64,000 bases of DNA, taken from assembly GCA_948470475.1 (NCBI GenBank), contig OX419347.1:18256175-18320174 (forward strand). Direction: 5' to 3'. Below, in pieces: positions 26,367-37,421 of the stretch. The notes beneath the pieces are model-generated. The model did not search any database, was not told the DNA's origin, and saw only the letters and a list, made by a program, of their open reading frames with translations. Source of the stretch: Galaxea fascicularis (taxonomy: Eukaryota > Cnidaria > Anthozoa > Scleractinia > Euphylliidae). The stretch's first letter is position 1. Each line of letters starts with the position of its first letter. The translations under genes were made by a program, and so were the position numbers.

Positions 26367-27589
26367 ACGCCTCCAACTCTATGTTGAAATGTACCATTTT
26401 TACAGAGAGGCGTGTCTCCCCCTGAATTACTCGCTCCTCTCTCCAAGCCTGCGGATTGCAAATGGAACTTTAGAAAATGCTTCACCCCATTTAGGAAGCA
26501 TGTAGCAAAAATAAATACCCTGGGCCCAGTTGTATAGGGCTTCTCTACACTTAAAGCTTGTGAAACAAACGTTTCAGGGGGTCTGGAACCAAGAACATTT
26601 ATTTATTCAACAGCCCTCGGGTTGGGACCACGCGTACCCGAGGGCGTTCTCGAAATGTATTTCAACATTCCCGCGCATTTCAGGAATGTTGACAACTGAA
26701 GAAAAGGTCAAAACTTGGTTTATTCATGCGCCAGAAGCGTGGTAGGAATGCTCGTGATCTGTAGCTTGTCACTTTCTTCAAATTCAAAGGATATAACATA
26801 AATCTGTATGACCACAACTGAGAAAAAATACGCCAAGTGTCTGTAAACACAAATACATTTCAGCATTTCAGCTGATTTCAGGTGAGGCTCGGTAAAACCA
26901 AAACGTTTGGTGGTTCGGGCTCTATTTGTTGCCCAAAATTCTGTGTATCTCGCTGAATGGTTGGTGCGATTGTGTCTTTCCACGTTTATGCATTCGAAAA
27001 CTATAAATTGCTATGGTCACACGATGTATTCTTGCGTTGTTTAAGTATTGATCGCTGCGAAGTGTAAACATTGGCCGGCGTTTGATCATAAAGCTTAATT
27101 TAGACAAACTGTGAAGTTGAACTATTTACATCATGAGGATCAGCAGAAAGAAGAAGAAATGATGTCTCTCCTTTCCGGAGTCTTCTTCAGAGTTCGTGAC
27201 TAACGTAACAGCCAAACATGTTTCCATTGTGTTAAGGATTAGTTGCCATTCAAACATGAATGCTGATTAATATTGATTTGGGATGAATAACGCCTATGTA
27301 ATGCCGCAAATGAAAAGTATGGGACTTTGTCTCTCTTACAGAATCGAATGTAAAAGTCATGTTACTGGTTAAATTACCTGCGTTGTATCCCACTGTGTAT
27401 GCCTCTGTTGTCAGTTGATGAACAAACATCAAACGACTGGAAGTTTTCCAGTTTCAATTTACTCAACCAGAGATAACGCAAGATCAGCCAGGTTTATTGA
27501 TTGATCTTGGGTCAATTATTTTTAGAGGAACCCCACCCCAACCTTGCACAACCACTTCTTAGTGACGGAGGCCTTCTCTTCAAGCATAT

Positions 27590-27599
27590 ATTATTGTTA

Positions 27600-27640
<41 letters not shown>
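27590..27640. repeat. (TTA)n microsatellite
   Basis: About 50 bp of TTA/TTG units, nearly pure from 27602. It is translated as a run of Leu in one frame, which is not a real protein. Confidence 0.9.
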
Positions 27641-27801
27641 GCTAAGAATCTCAGATCAAATCTGGTTTTCATTGGCTCCAGGCAGCAACCAGCTGTCAAT
27701 GGAAACCAAGAAACATCCTTCATTGTTACTTTCCTCTCCTTCCTACATCCCCAGCACTTTCCTAAGGATCCTTGCAGATCGCAACTGTACAGATCTCTAA
27801 A

Positions 27802-28690
27802 TCAGTTTAGTGGATATGTTCTTTTATATGTTCTTTTAACCTCAGTGGTATTGTTCCCAATGCCCCCACCACTATGGGTATCACCTTTGTCCTTACTCTC
27901 CACATCTTTCGAATTTCTCTCACAAGATCTTGATATTTTTCTACTTTCTCGTCTTCTTTTGCTTTCATTCTTCCATCTTCTGGGATTACCACATCTATAA
28001 TATTTTGACATTTCTTCTCTCTTTTGTCAATGATCAAGAAATCTGGTCTCCTAGCCTCAATCTCATGGTCTGTTCATACACTTAAGTCCCACAGCATCTT
28101 GTAATCCTCATTTTCAAGTACACTATCCGGAACATGGTTACACCACCTCTCAATTCGCGTGGGTGAAAGCCCCCATTCATTGTCAGTAATCTTCTTGTTC
28201 TGTGGTCTGAGTCCTGGAGTTCTTGTTTCTTCCAATCAATTATACCCCCCCCCCCCCCCCGCATATCTGACAAGTGATACTGCCCAGGTGTTTATGGCAC
28301 TTATTAGGTTTTCACCATTTAGCTTCAATATTATGCAACTTTTCTGACTCTACATAAGCATTCCTTTCCGATTTTTTTCTTCATTGTGTCATGCAGCATG
28401 CTGTCCGCCTCAAGCACTCCTGAATATTTGTATCCTTCACTTTCTTTCATAGCTGTTCTTGTAGTCTCGTCAGGTAATGTAATCCCTTCTGAATGTGCCA
28501 GCCTACCACACTTCAGTACTAGGACAGCACATTTTTCAATGCAAAATTTCATACCAAATATGTCCTTGCTGATTATTCACACTGTTTGTATCAGTGAATC
28601 TAACTGGTTCTCATTTCTGGCATATAGCTTCAAGTCATCCATGAAGAAAAAGTGGTTTAACATAGTGTTGTTTGCTTATATTTCAAATTC
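27802..28690 (-). mobile_element. Decayed non-LTR retrotransposon (LINE), reverse-transcriptase C-terminal part
   Basis: On the minus strand, fragments in shifting frames read in order as the end of a LINE ORF2. At about 28647-28625 the reverse-transcriptase catalytic box FMDDLKLYARN occurs. At 28552-28331 comes a stretch with KCAVLVLKCGRLAHSEGI and a YKYSGVLEAD motif, and at 28273-28082 the following segment with DSDHRTRRLLTMNGGFHP. At 28037-27807 there is a tail segment with KREKKCQNIIDVVIPEDGR. This order matches LINE ORF2 proteins common in cnidarian genomes. Stops and frameshifts break it, and a 16-base C run at 28245-28260 sits inside, so it is inactive. It lies antisense to, and just upstream of, the CH-domain gene. 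Confidence 0.85.
28245..28260. repeat. Poly-C tract
   Basis: Sixteen consecutive C inside the LINE remnant; a likely site of length error in sequencing or replication. Confidence 0.9.
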
Positions 28691-28760
28691 CACTGTTATT
28701 TTTTTTACTCATTTTTTTTACTATTGAATAACCAGTATGTTTTAAATTTTCTGTTAACAG

Positions 28761-28834
28761 CTGGAGACTGAGTTGATGGTGTCACACTATCTTAAAGAGA
28801 GAGGACTGCATGCTGACTTAATGTTGGAAAAATA
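28761..28834 (+). other. Open segment behind a splice acceptor; 5' UTR exon or orphan terminal exon
   Basis: After a pyrimidine-rich tract and AG (CTGTTAACAG, ending at 28760), a frame reads 24 residues, LETELMVSHYLKERGLHADL followed by four more, then TAG at 28832-28834. An AATAAA follows at about 28846. It could be the last exon of an unseen plus-strand gene, or a 5' UTR exon of the CH-domain gene 56 bp downstream. No upstream exon could be found. Confidence 0.3.
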
Positions 28835-28889
28835 GAACAAGCTGTAAATAAATTATTGACTCTCTGACTGCAACTGCAGATCAAAGATA

Positions 28890-31800
28890 ATGGTGGACTA
28901 CCACCTACAATCCACCCTCATAGAACCTTTCCTGTCAAATCCATTACATTCAAGAGATGCTAGTGGTGATGAGTCTCTCTTTCCAGCCAGTACATTATCA
29001 CCACGCAGTGATTATGACTCTTCATCAGATGTGACATCTTTGTTATTGACTGCGCGATCCACAACCCCAACCAATCTTTTGGAACAAAGTGGATTTGGTT
29101 TGTCAGGTAGTTACACAAATGCAAGGGAATCTGCAGGCCTTGGGAAGTGGACAAAATGTAGTACTCTTGGAATACCTTCAGGCACAAGCTCCAGAATTCT
29201 GGGAAAAGAATCGCCATGGCCTCAACATTTCCATTTGGAGCAGAACAGCAACAAATTTACCCCAACACCTTTTGAAAGTGTGTGCTCACAAATATCCAGG
29301 ACTCCCAGTCCGGGCATCAGTAAGGTGCTTCTTAGTTTGTCAGACCATTCCCTGGCACGTCCCTGCACTCCAAATGCATCTACTTTATACAAAAACATGA
29401 AGACACATTGCAACCCTTCAGAGCTTGGACAGCAAACGTATGATGAATGTGTGGTGAGTGAGTGCTGTGAAAGTGATCATTTATTAGTGTTCTTAAGGCT
29501 TAACTCATCTTCATTTAAGTCCTAAACAAACAGCCCATCTGGTTGGTGATCATTTCAACAGGTTGTTACAACTAAATGCCTTAATTCCCCACCTAAACCT
29601 ACTTAATTCTGTGAAAGCGATCATTAGTATTTGTCATTCCCCAGTAAGTGGCCCATCTAGCTGATTATGTTTTTTTAAGAGTGGTATCACTGTGTAGCAG
29701 GCCAGAGGGATAGGTGAATGCCAGTTTGAAGGGAATAATTGACTCACATTCTTGTCTCTCTTCCCCCTCCCCATTAAGGCCTGCTATGCAAGGTCTATGC
29801 TGGGGTTACACTATAGTCGATGCCATTCCATTCAGAAGAGACACACGTCATAGTGTTCACATGTACATCTGGGACTTCCTTAGTGCAGGAAATTGGGGGT
29901 CATATGATTGTAGGGAGTTCATGTACTGTTTTGGTTGAATGATTGTTTAATCCATGAGTTTGTGGTGTTAGTGGCCCTCAAGCATTACACACGAGTCCCC
30001 AAATTGCTTAAGGTGACAGATGATAGATGAAGGCCTCTGATCAACATCTAATTTCTCTTTGCAATATCACTACTTGACTAAATGAGCTGGTCATGAGAAT
30101 AAAGGAAATTACTACCACAGCTGTAATATCTTGACATTGAAATAAGTTTTCCAAAGAGGTACCATGAGAAATATAGGGACAATATTAATATAATACGTAT
30201 GCTGATATGATCTTGCAAGGCCTATTGTGCAGCTTTACTGTCAGTTTGATAATTATATATCTTTTTCACTAATACACAGTTTTTCACCAAATGGGCCAAC
30301 ACATTTCTTCAACAAAGTCAAGATCAGTTTCTAATCACAGACTTGGCGAGAGACTTGGGTGATGGTCTTACCCTACTCACCTTGGTGGAAATGTTAGGTG
30401 AGTGAGGAGAGCGCTACAGATTGAATTGAAGTATGTTGTCGTTTTGAGTTAAATTTAAGATGGAAATGTAAGGGATGATTACTTGACAGGGGCAATATTC
30501 AAATGACTGCTTATCATGTCATCCAAAAAAACCAACATTTGATGCTGAAACAGGCCTTGGGGAAAAGCATTATTTCACAGCAATCTCTATTCCCAGGTAT
30601 TTTAACCTCTTAAAAGTATATACATACGTAATAAGATGACAAATGATGAGGGTCTAAATCAGGTTATATTAATTATTCTCCATTCCTCCCCCCCCCACCC
30701 CCACCCCCTCCCACTTCACTGCTATGTGATGGTCACAGCGCCGGTCTTTATTAACCTTGTTTCAGTTAATTTATTTCCATTTCAAGTTAACTCACTGTAT
30801 CCATGTTGAATCCACAAGAACACCAGAGGGTAGCGATAAAAAAGTAACCAAAACACCCCACACCTATGTCCCCAGAACCTTGAACCTTTGCATGCGTAAA
30901 TCTATTATTAATTAACATTATTAATTTTGTTTTCAATAGTAGCTTGATTACAACATTATTAATGTTAATGAATGTCAACACCAACAGTTGGAGAGTATCC
31001 ACCACAGATTCACATCAAACCAGCATTGGATGTACAAAAGATGGAGAATGTGCAGACATGCCTGAACTTTTTGGAACACTATGATGTATCAATTAATGGC
31101 ATTGCTGCTGAGGGTGAGCGAGAAATAAATTTAATTCAAGTCAGAACAGAAAAAGATAGTAAACAAATTCCAATGTCGCCACAAACAGCCCTTCTCAGGA
31201 CTACACTCACCGGGGTGATTGTAATCCACTTAATTATGAAATTCCATTTTCCCGTTTTTGCGATGGTCACTTTGAAGGATTTCACCTAGAGACATCAAAT
31301 GTATTGAGACAACAGCGGTTAACATCAGTAAGTAGTAAAGTACTCGATAGCTTTTATTTAAGTGGTCGTACTTTTTCACACACTCACTAATTAAAACGAT
31401 TTTGTGCAGCATACCAAACAGCACCACTGGAAGTACTGCTCCTGCTGTTCTTTCATTCATTCACACTGGAACATCAGGAACCACTTTGTAACAGGAATTA
31501 AAGTTACTTTGGAAAAATCCTCAGGATTAGTTCAGGGGCACCCAGCGAGAAACTTCGATGAAATATCTGTTCGGGAGAGTCTACCCGTTCTAAGACTTTC
31601 GGATAATGCATTGCCAAAAGCTACTGATTTCTTAACTAAAACATCACCTAAAATATTCGCAACCAGGGAAATTCAGGGGAAAATAGTCCCTTAGATTTTC
31701 GGAAGGGATATTTTTGCAATTTTTGACTCTTGAAAAGGTCGCCTAGCATTTTCGGGTAAGCAAATAGTTCGCAGAGTAGTTCTTCGAAGGTAACATTCAG

Positions 31801-34800
31801 CTAGCAATTTCTGAAATGAAGATTTCATTCCCTAAAATTTTCGGGCACTTCAATTTTCAGCTAAGAAATCCGAACAGATCAAATTTTTCTAGCTGATTAA
31901 AACAACTCTTTAAACAGTCTTTACACATAACAAGGAGCCTAGAAATATACCTCAAAGGGTTTTTTGCTTAATTTGCTCGTTGGGTGCCCCTGATTAGTTG
32001 TTAATTTTCTTGGTTAGATGGGAGAGTTTTATTCTTGATGACATTAATTTCCCATTGCTGTGCCATTTTAGACATCGTCAAGGGGAACCTGAAGGTTGTG
32101 TTAGCCTTGTGTCACAGTCTCTACAGACACTTTGCCTCAAGTACAGGTACTGCTACTTCCTTTTAACTTGACAGTCTCTTTCTGTACAGAAATTGTCTCT
32201 TTATTTTTACAGTTCTTATTACTTACTAATGCAGAGAAACCTCCGGTTTACCATCTGGCGGAGAAAGATGACGTGGGATTGTTTGCCTGGGTATCAAAGG
32301 TTACAGGGAAACAAGTAACTGGTTTTCACAGGTAGCTTTCCTGTTTTGCACTAACTATGTTAGGAAGTAAGGGGAAATCAGAAGTATTCCGACGGTTATC
32401 CGAAGATTCCCGTAAGGATTTCCGAAAAGTACCGGACGTCACCCGACTGTTGTGAAGCGAAGATTAAATGAAGGTGAAAACTGACTGCGAAGCATCAAGT
32501 CGAAGTTCTTACAAAGACAGTGAAAATAAGCTGTCCTTCTTCTGATAATGTAATGGATGGCAAGATCTTCTAATATGAAGATGTTGAGTGATTTTTTTAC
32601 TTGGAAAGTTAGCCTGGGAGAGCATAATCTGGGAAGACCAAAGGACTACCGGCTCAACTCCCCTCCCCCTCCCCCTCCCCCTCAGTAAGTTTGAATTTCC
32701 CCCGGATATTTCTCTGCCTGTTATTCAAGTTGGTATCAAAACAGACATGGCGATCCAACTCGACCAACCCATGGAAAAGGTACACGACTGTGAACGCTCA
32801 ATTAGAAGAATTGCTACTCCAACGCGGACTTTTGTTTTGGGTTTTTTCAAATAACGTTTTACCTTTTGTTTTTCAGTTTTGAAGATGGTACTGTATTATG
32901 TTTATTACTGAACAGCATTATTGAGGACGCTGTTCCAAAATTGGTAAGCACAACACTTGATTAACTGTAAATAACGTTTGTGTTAATCATGAGAACATTA
33001 CGTCTAAACTACAGGTGACCAAAAACATCACGACTTCGTTGACTAATCAGGTCAAAAGCCAGTGACTTTATAAAATCTGCCGACTTTGCACATCTCACTT
33101 GATTCTGATGATGACTTCACTCAAGTTGTCGAAACGTCAGTCAATGTCACCACAAACAGTCCTTCTCAGGACTACACTCACCCAGACGGTAATGCTTTAT
33201 CAAGTTATGATATTACACCTGAGTTTTATCCACGCTTCATTTGACTGTATTAATTTTCTTTTGCAGGTGATAGAATTTGGCTCCCCCGCTGAAAAAGTCA
33301 GTCTTGCCCTGAATTTGTCATCTGAACATCTTGGTATTGTGACACCCTTACAAGCAGATGATATCATCATCCAACGAAATCAAGAAAAATTTTTAGAGTA
33401 TATAAAATCACTTTACCTGGTTTACTCGAACAAGATCAAGGAAGTGCGTTCTTCTTATGCTCTCGAAAAAAGTACCCTAAAGAAGCTACATCTTAGAGAA
33501 CAAAGGCTTAGAGACCGACATGGTTCCCAGTTGACTTATCTCGGAGAGTCAAGCCATGATAAATCCCGTATTACACAAGAGAAACTTCAGGTTTCTCAGG
33601 CGGAACTCTCTGATTTGGCTCAAGTCTCTTTATTGTCGGATGTTATGGCGCATAGGGAAACATCAGTTAACTCAAATGGACGACTCGACGAGTTGGAAAA
33701 AGAACTACGACTGCTTGAGCTTAAAAGCAGTGCTGAAAATCCTGGCTACAAACTTCAATGGCCAGATAAACCGATGTATGTAGCCCTCCAAGATAATTCC
33801 TCTTCCAGACTGGGAGCATCGGATTTCTTGCGTAAACAAACGAACCCAAGGCAAGAGCTGAGAGATGTGTATCGTAACACGCGTCCAATCGATGTGACTT
33901 CGGGTAGAAAAAGTCTTGCACTAGTTGGACGCAGCGATCTGGTTCCGTCGTCAAGATATGGCACATTTCACAGCGACCGTGATGATAGCGGTAAACTTCC
34001 ATTTGGCGGGTGCTATCTCAGTGAACCATCCAGCGTGTTTAGTGGCTCAAGAAGCCGTGGTTTGGAGCGTAATTCGTTGGAAGAGAGTTTTGTATTCAAA
34101 GAATACCAAGTCGAACCCTTATTTCATAACGAAACCAAGGCACTGTTTACACCGCATACGTCGTATAGTACTATGGCTATTCCAGTCAACTATACTATCC
34201 AAACGTCCTTTTTAGGAGAAACCGGAACGCCTGCGCCACAGAAAATATCTCAGTCTACAGTGAGTATTGTAGATGACCATAGATTATTTCCTAAATCGTC
34301 CATGGAAACAAAACGTGTAAGTAAACTTTTTGATGTCGACTTCTGTGGCTTACATGCCAAAACCAGTCGTGATCAGGAGGGCAGAGCGTTGAAAATGATG
34401 ATACAGGCTGGTAATAGATCCAAGCTTGATAGAATATCAACAGAAGGGGTAAATGGTGAGTTTTCGGCCAGTCGTGGAACACTGAACGTTTATGGTAAAA
34501 TAGGAAAAGCTATTTCCACTCCCACCGCAAAGCAACAGTTAAATGCGGTTCGTAGAACGCCAAGGTATGGGTCACCATCACGTCCTGAAATGGCTGCCAA
34601 CGGTGCAGTTGATTTAAATGGTAGATTGACAAGAGATTTAAGTTCGTCCGTTGACAGAGAACGATATTTTACCCATAATAGTCGTTCAAGAGATGATTTA
34701 GTCGCTTTACAGCCCGCCAAAATGAGCCAAACTAACGTTAATGGTGGAGTAGCAAATCCTTTGTTTGGTTCCTGCACTATGAGTGAAAACAAAGAGCAGT

Positions 34801-35084
34801 TGACTACGCCGTTTAACTTTGAACCTTCAGGTAGACCCGAGGATCAACACAAGGGAACACGGGGGTCATCTTCAGAGACATTTTTAAAGGATTCAAGTGA
34901 ATCAGCAAGAAGTTTAAAGAGGAGTCTTTCGAGTGAAAAGCGTCACAGGAAACAAGTTCTTGACAAGAAATCTGTCAGGAACGCGCAACGATCTTCAAGT
35001 AAGGCACACGTGCATGCTTTGACGGCTTTGATAAGGATGAGTGCCAAGAATGCGAGTGCTTCTTGTAGCGAGGAAGACAACTGA
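28890..35084 (+). CDS. Tandem calponin-homology (CH) domain protein, about 954 residues
   Basis: Probably actin- or microtubule-associated. Exons: 28890-29453, 30280-30397, 30988-31113, 32072-32146, 32235-32331, 32877-32943, 33267-35084; phases agree throughout. Residues 1-188 are Ser/Thr/Pro-rich and disordered. CH1 (about 189-294) starts FFTKWANTFLQQ, has DLGDGLTLLTLVEML, QKMENVQTCLNFLE and ends EDIVKGNLKVVLALCHSLYR. These motifs resemble the single CH domain of neuron navigators and DIXDC1. CH2 (about 300-395) starts DDVGLFAWVSKVTGK, has FEDGTVLCLLLNSI and is more divergent. Charged helical, coiled-coil-like segments follow (about 395-500), then a long Ser-rich, basic tail ending KNASASCSEEDN. 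An in-frame TGA upstream and the first ATG support the start. I do not recognise an ortholog with this architecture. Introns hold a 460-bp transposon and two repeat fragments. Confidence 0.85.
30688..30713. repeat. C-rich low-complexity tract
   Basis: CCCCCCCACCCCCACCCC-type tract in an intron of the CH-domain gene. Confidence 0.85.
31171..31220 (+). repeat. Dispersed-repeat fragment, copy 1
   Basis: CAATGTCGCCACAAACAGCC and the following CTTCTCAGGACTACACTCAC match 33142-33190 almost base for base. This copy lacks the hammerhead-like part present in the second copy. Confidence 0.75.
31533..31992. mobile_element. 460-bp non-autonomous DNA transposon with 7-bp target duplication
   Basis: Terminal inverted repeats CAGGGGCACCCAGCGAG (31533-31549) and CTCGTTGGGTGCCCCTG (31976-31992) differ at one position. 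Both sides carry the same 7 bp, ATTAGTT (31526-31532 and 31993-31999). The interior is AT-rich, with repeated ATTTTCGG-type motifs and no intact frame. It sits in the intron between CH-gene exons ending at 31113 and starting at 32072. The ends match a repeat I recall as abundant in corals. Confidence 0.9.
32658..32683. repeat. (CCCCTC)n low-complexity repeat
   Basis: Four hexamer units in an intron of the CH-domain gene. Confidence 0.85.
33085..33250 (+). repeat. Dispersed retroelement-like repeat with hammerhead-like core, copy 2
   Basis: It contains CTGATGA (33105-33111), a weak stem, then CGAAAC (33130-33135), followed by the same block as at 31171-31220. The phrase GTTGTCGAAACGTCAGT is one I associate with ends of Penelope-like retroelements in corals. 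It lies in the intron just before the last exon of the CH-domain gene; the open frame that runs through it into that exon is chance. Confidence 0.6.
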
Positions 35085-35676
35085 GTTCCAGCTACAGGTA
35101 CTTTTAACTTCTAAAATCACCACACGCGAAAAAGTTCAAAAAATCTTCAGCATATTGACACTGCTGCAGGAATTTACTTCTCAGTAGCCCTATGTAATGG
35201 CCCTTTGACCCTTCAATTCTCAGAAATGATAAGAATGTAACTTCTCCTTAATATATCAATACATTGTCCCGCAGACAGGTGATGAGAATAGACAAACTTA
35301 TCAGCCAGAGAGTGTTATGTTAATGCAATCCCAAATTCTCTTCACTGTTGTATAAGGAACTGTGTAGCTGCTAGAAAGGAGAATTAATATTCAGATGTTG
35401 GGAGTTAAGCTGGCAGTCGAATTTCCAAAGCTATACGCCAATTAAAGATTCACTTTTTATTTAAAAACATTTTGAATGGGAAGAGCAATTTTAAGATGTT
35501 GTACATTAAACGTGGATAGCCTACAGTCATTTTACATACTTTTCTAGTTACGAAGACCCACATGTGTAGGCAAAATGGTTTGTCTGTAGTACTGTCTTGG
35601 TACAATGTCAAAAGGACTTTGTATGGTGCAATTTTAAAAAAAGAAATTAATGACATTTAGTATAGAACAAAATATA

Positions 35677-35703
35677 TTTCGGCAGTTCTTCTGCCATCGT
35701 CAG
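35677..35703 (-). ncRNA. Hammerhead-ribozyme-like stem-loop (candidate)
   Basis: On the minus strand the order is CTGACGA, one T, a 5-bp stem GGCAG/CTGCC with loop AAGAA, then GAAA. This is the conserved hammerhead layout (CUGANGA, stem II, GAAA) except for one extra U between the first box and stem II. The pairing arms for stems I and III are not obvious, so it may be a remnant or a look-alike. Confidence 0.35.
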
Positions 35704-36109
35704 TTGAACTATTACTGACACAAAGAAAAAGGTTAACATATAGTGTAACAAAGAATAATAATAGTGTAATAACAAAAGAAAACGAGAAAATGTATGATTA
35801 CTTTACATGTTCTGTTTACTTTACTCGCTGCGTTCGTCAAAGGATTTCCAAGTTTTCAATAATTTCTTTTCAGACGGGCTGGTTGCGTATGCAGAATAAA
35901 GATTTCGCGAATTCCCCCCCCCCCCTCCCCCAAAAGTTACAGACGTTTGTATGACTGGAGGTTATACCTCGAAATTGAAATAGACAAAAGACGTGTGGGC
36001 TCTTGCATGGCAACTGTAATTCAGACTTCTATGTCGTTTTCTGTTGTATTTCGTGTAACTTAACTGAGAGAATCCTTATTAAACTTGATGAATGTAAAAT
36101 GCTGTCGCG

Positions 36110-36600
36110 GATTTTGATGTTTTAGCAACACATGATGAAAAACTAATTTCCAGAGCCTTCCCTTTCTCGTCCCCAGAGCCTCCTGCCCCTCTTAGCCGGC
36201 GGGGTCTTCGCACGAGGACTGGGAGGCTCTCGGGAGACACGCAATCCGTCCGATTGGCTAGATTTTTCACAATGGGAATTTAACCGTGAGTAAAAATAAA
36301 ATTCGGGCGGGAATTAAAAGTGGATCCATACAAATGGAAAGCCCTCCAAGACACCTCTCGAGTTTCTTCCTGCTGTTTACGCTGGGGTCTCGTTCGAAGG
36401 CCCCGCCGGCAAACAGGGACAGGAGACCCTGGAGACCAGTCACGAAGAGGGTGGCAATCTCTGAGCCATTTTGGACCGCGGACGATTGTGCAGTCTGGAG
36501 CTCTGGGGTCGAGATAAAAAGCGCGCGAAATTTTTGGCGCCGGGTGCCGGCGGTGCAAAGCTTCAACAAAATCCCACATGGCAAAAACATGGCAGATGAG
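36110..36600. repeat. GC-rich block, probable dispersed repeats
   Basis: The GC content rises sharply here compared with both flanks, and all six frames are open for long stretches because of the composition. Translations such as SLPVLVRRPRRLRGAGGSGD and GLLSLFAGGAFERDPSVN, on the minus strand, look like conceptual translations of anthozoan repeats rather than a conserved protein. A CpG-rich promoter is the alternative: a short ATG frame ending in GCCCGAG|GTAAGC follows at 36704-36758. Confidence 0.4.
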
Positions 36601-37184
36601 GCACCGTCTTAATGGTTCTATTTTCGCTTGTTATGGAGAAAATCCAATGCCTTTGTTCACATGTATAGTTCTAGTGGTGTAATTGTTCAGCACGGCTTAA
36701 ACTATGAAGAAAATAAAGGAGAGATGCACAGGAAAAAAGACAAACTCAAGGCCCGAGGTAAGCTCGATCTTTGGCCGTTTTAAATCTGAAGCTCATCAGT
36801 GTACTGTTTCAATCAGGTTTTACATTTGGCAGTCTGCAAAATTGTATGTAAGCTGTTAAGATAATAATAAGCTTAATAATAATAGTAAGGCTCTTCCGTT
36901 TGCGCAAAATGTCATTATGGCTCTGAAAACTAAACCTGCTCTTTCGCGCTGAAAGATTATTCTAAATGTAACATCCCCGAGTCATTCACTCGTTGGTTAT
37001 TTGATGGTTTAGAGTTGGTTACTATCCTCGCCCATTGAAAATAAGGAAATTTAGAAATTTAGCGCAGGGAGCCACGATGTTCTTGTGCAAGATATAGCCC
37101 TAATCCAACCGAGCATCGCAGTTTTGTAGCTCCAAATTACATTACCTTACCACCCGTTTGTACACTGCTGTCAAGAAGCAACCT

Positions 37185-37421
37185 GGGCCCGGTTGTTCGA
37201 AAGCCGATTAACGCTAATCCAAGATTAAAAATAAATCAAGGTTATTTCTCTATCCTCAAACGTTGTTCAATGCCGATACTCTGCAAAAGTTTAGATTAGG
37301 GGAAGTCAATCCTGAGAAACAAAAAGCAGCGGAAACAACTTTCATCCAAAAGTTAAAAACTGCAACCAAAGTTTACGCTAATCCTGGATTAGGTTAATCG
37401 GCTTTTGAACAACCGGACCCT
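37185..37421. mobile_element. MITE with long terminal inverted repeats
   Basis: The left end TGGGCCCGGTTGTTCGAAAG, continuing CCGATTAACGCTAATCC, pairs with the right end GGATTAGGTTAATCGGC followed by TTTTGAACAACCGGACCC. These are about 38-bp imperfect terminal inverted repeats around about 160 bp without coding potential. Candidate non-autonomous DNA transposon; the GTTGTTC-type ends resemble the element at 21608-21735. Confidence 0.8.

Larger units (their letters stand above)
24165..28889. other. RNF220 3' UTR and intergenic region with repeats
   Basis: Non-coding DNA between the RNF220 stop and the CH-domain gene start. Candidate RNF220 polyadenylation signals AATAAA lie at 25590-25595 and 25794-25799. 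The stretch also holds a 181-bp transposon (24711-24891), a diverged duplication (26043-26127 and 26283-26366), a (TTA)n microsatellite, a LINE remnant (27802-28690) and a small open segment behind a good acceptor (28761-28834). No complete gene is supportable. Confidence 0.6.

Noticed and set aside
33099..33266. ATG-type start for the last CH-gene exon at 33099
   Set aside because: This part is a dispersed repeat in an intron; a strong acceptor (CTTTTGCAG) at 33266 and the CH2 phase place the exon start at 33267.
35450..35656. 68-codon minus-strand frame after the CH gene
   Set aside because: It adjoins the hammerhead-like repeat and looks like translated repeat DNA; no independent gene evidence.
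36267..36590. Overlapping long open frames on both strands (99 to 108 codons)
   Set aside because: GC-rich composition lowers stop frequency in all frames; the translations are mutually exclusive and resemble repeat-derived proteins.
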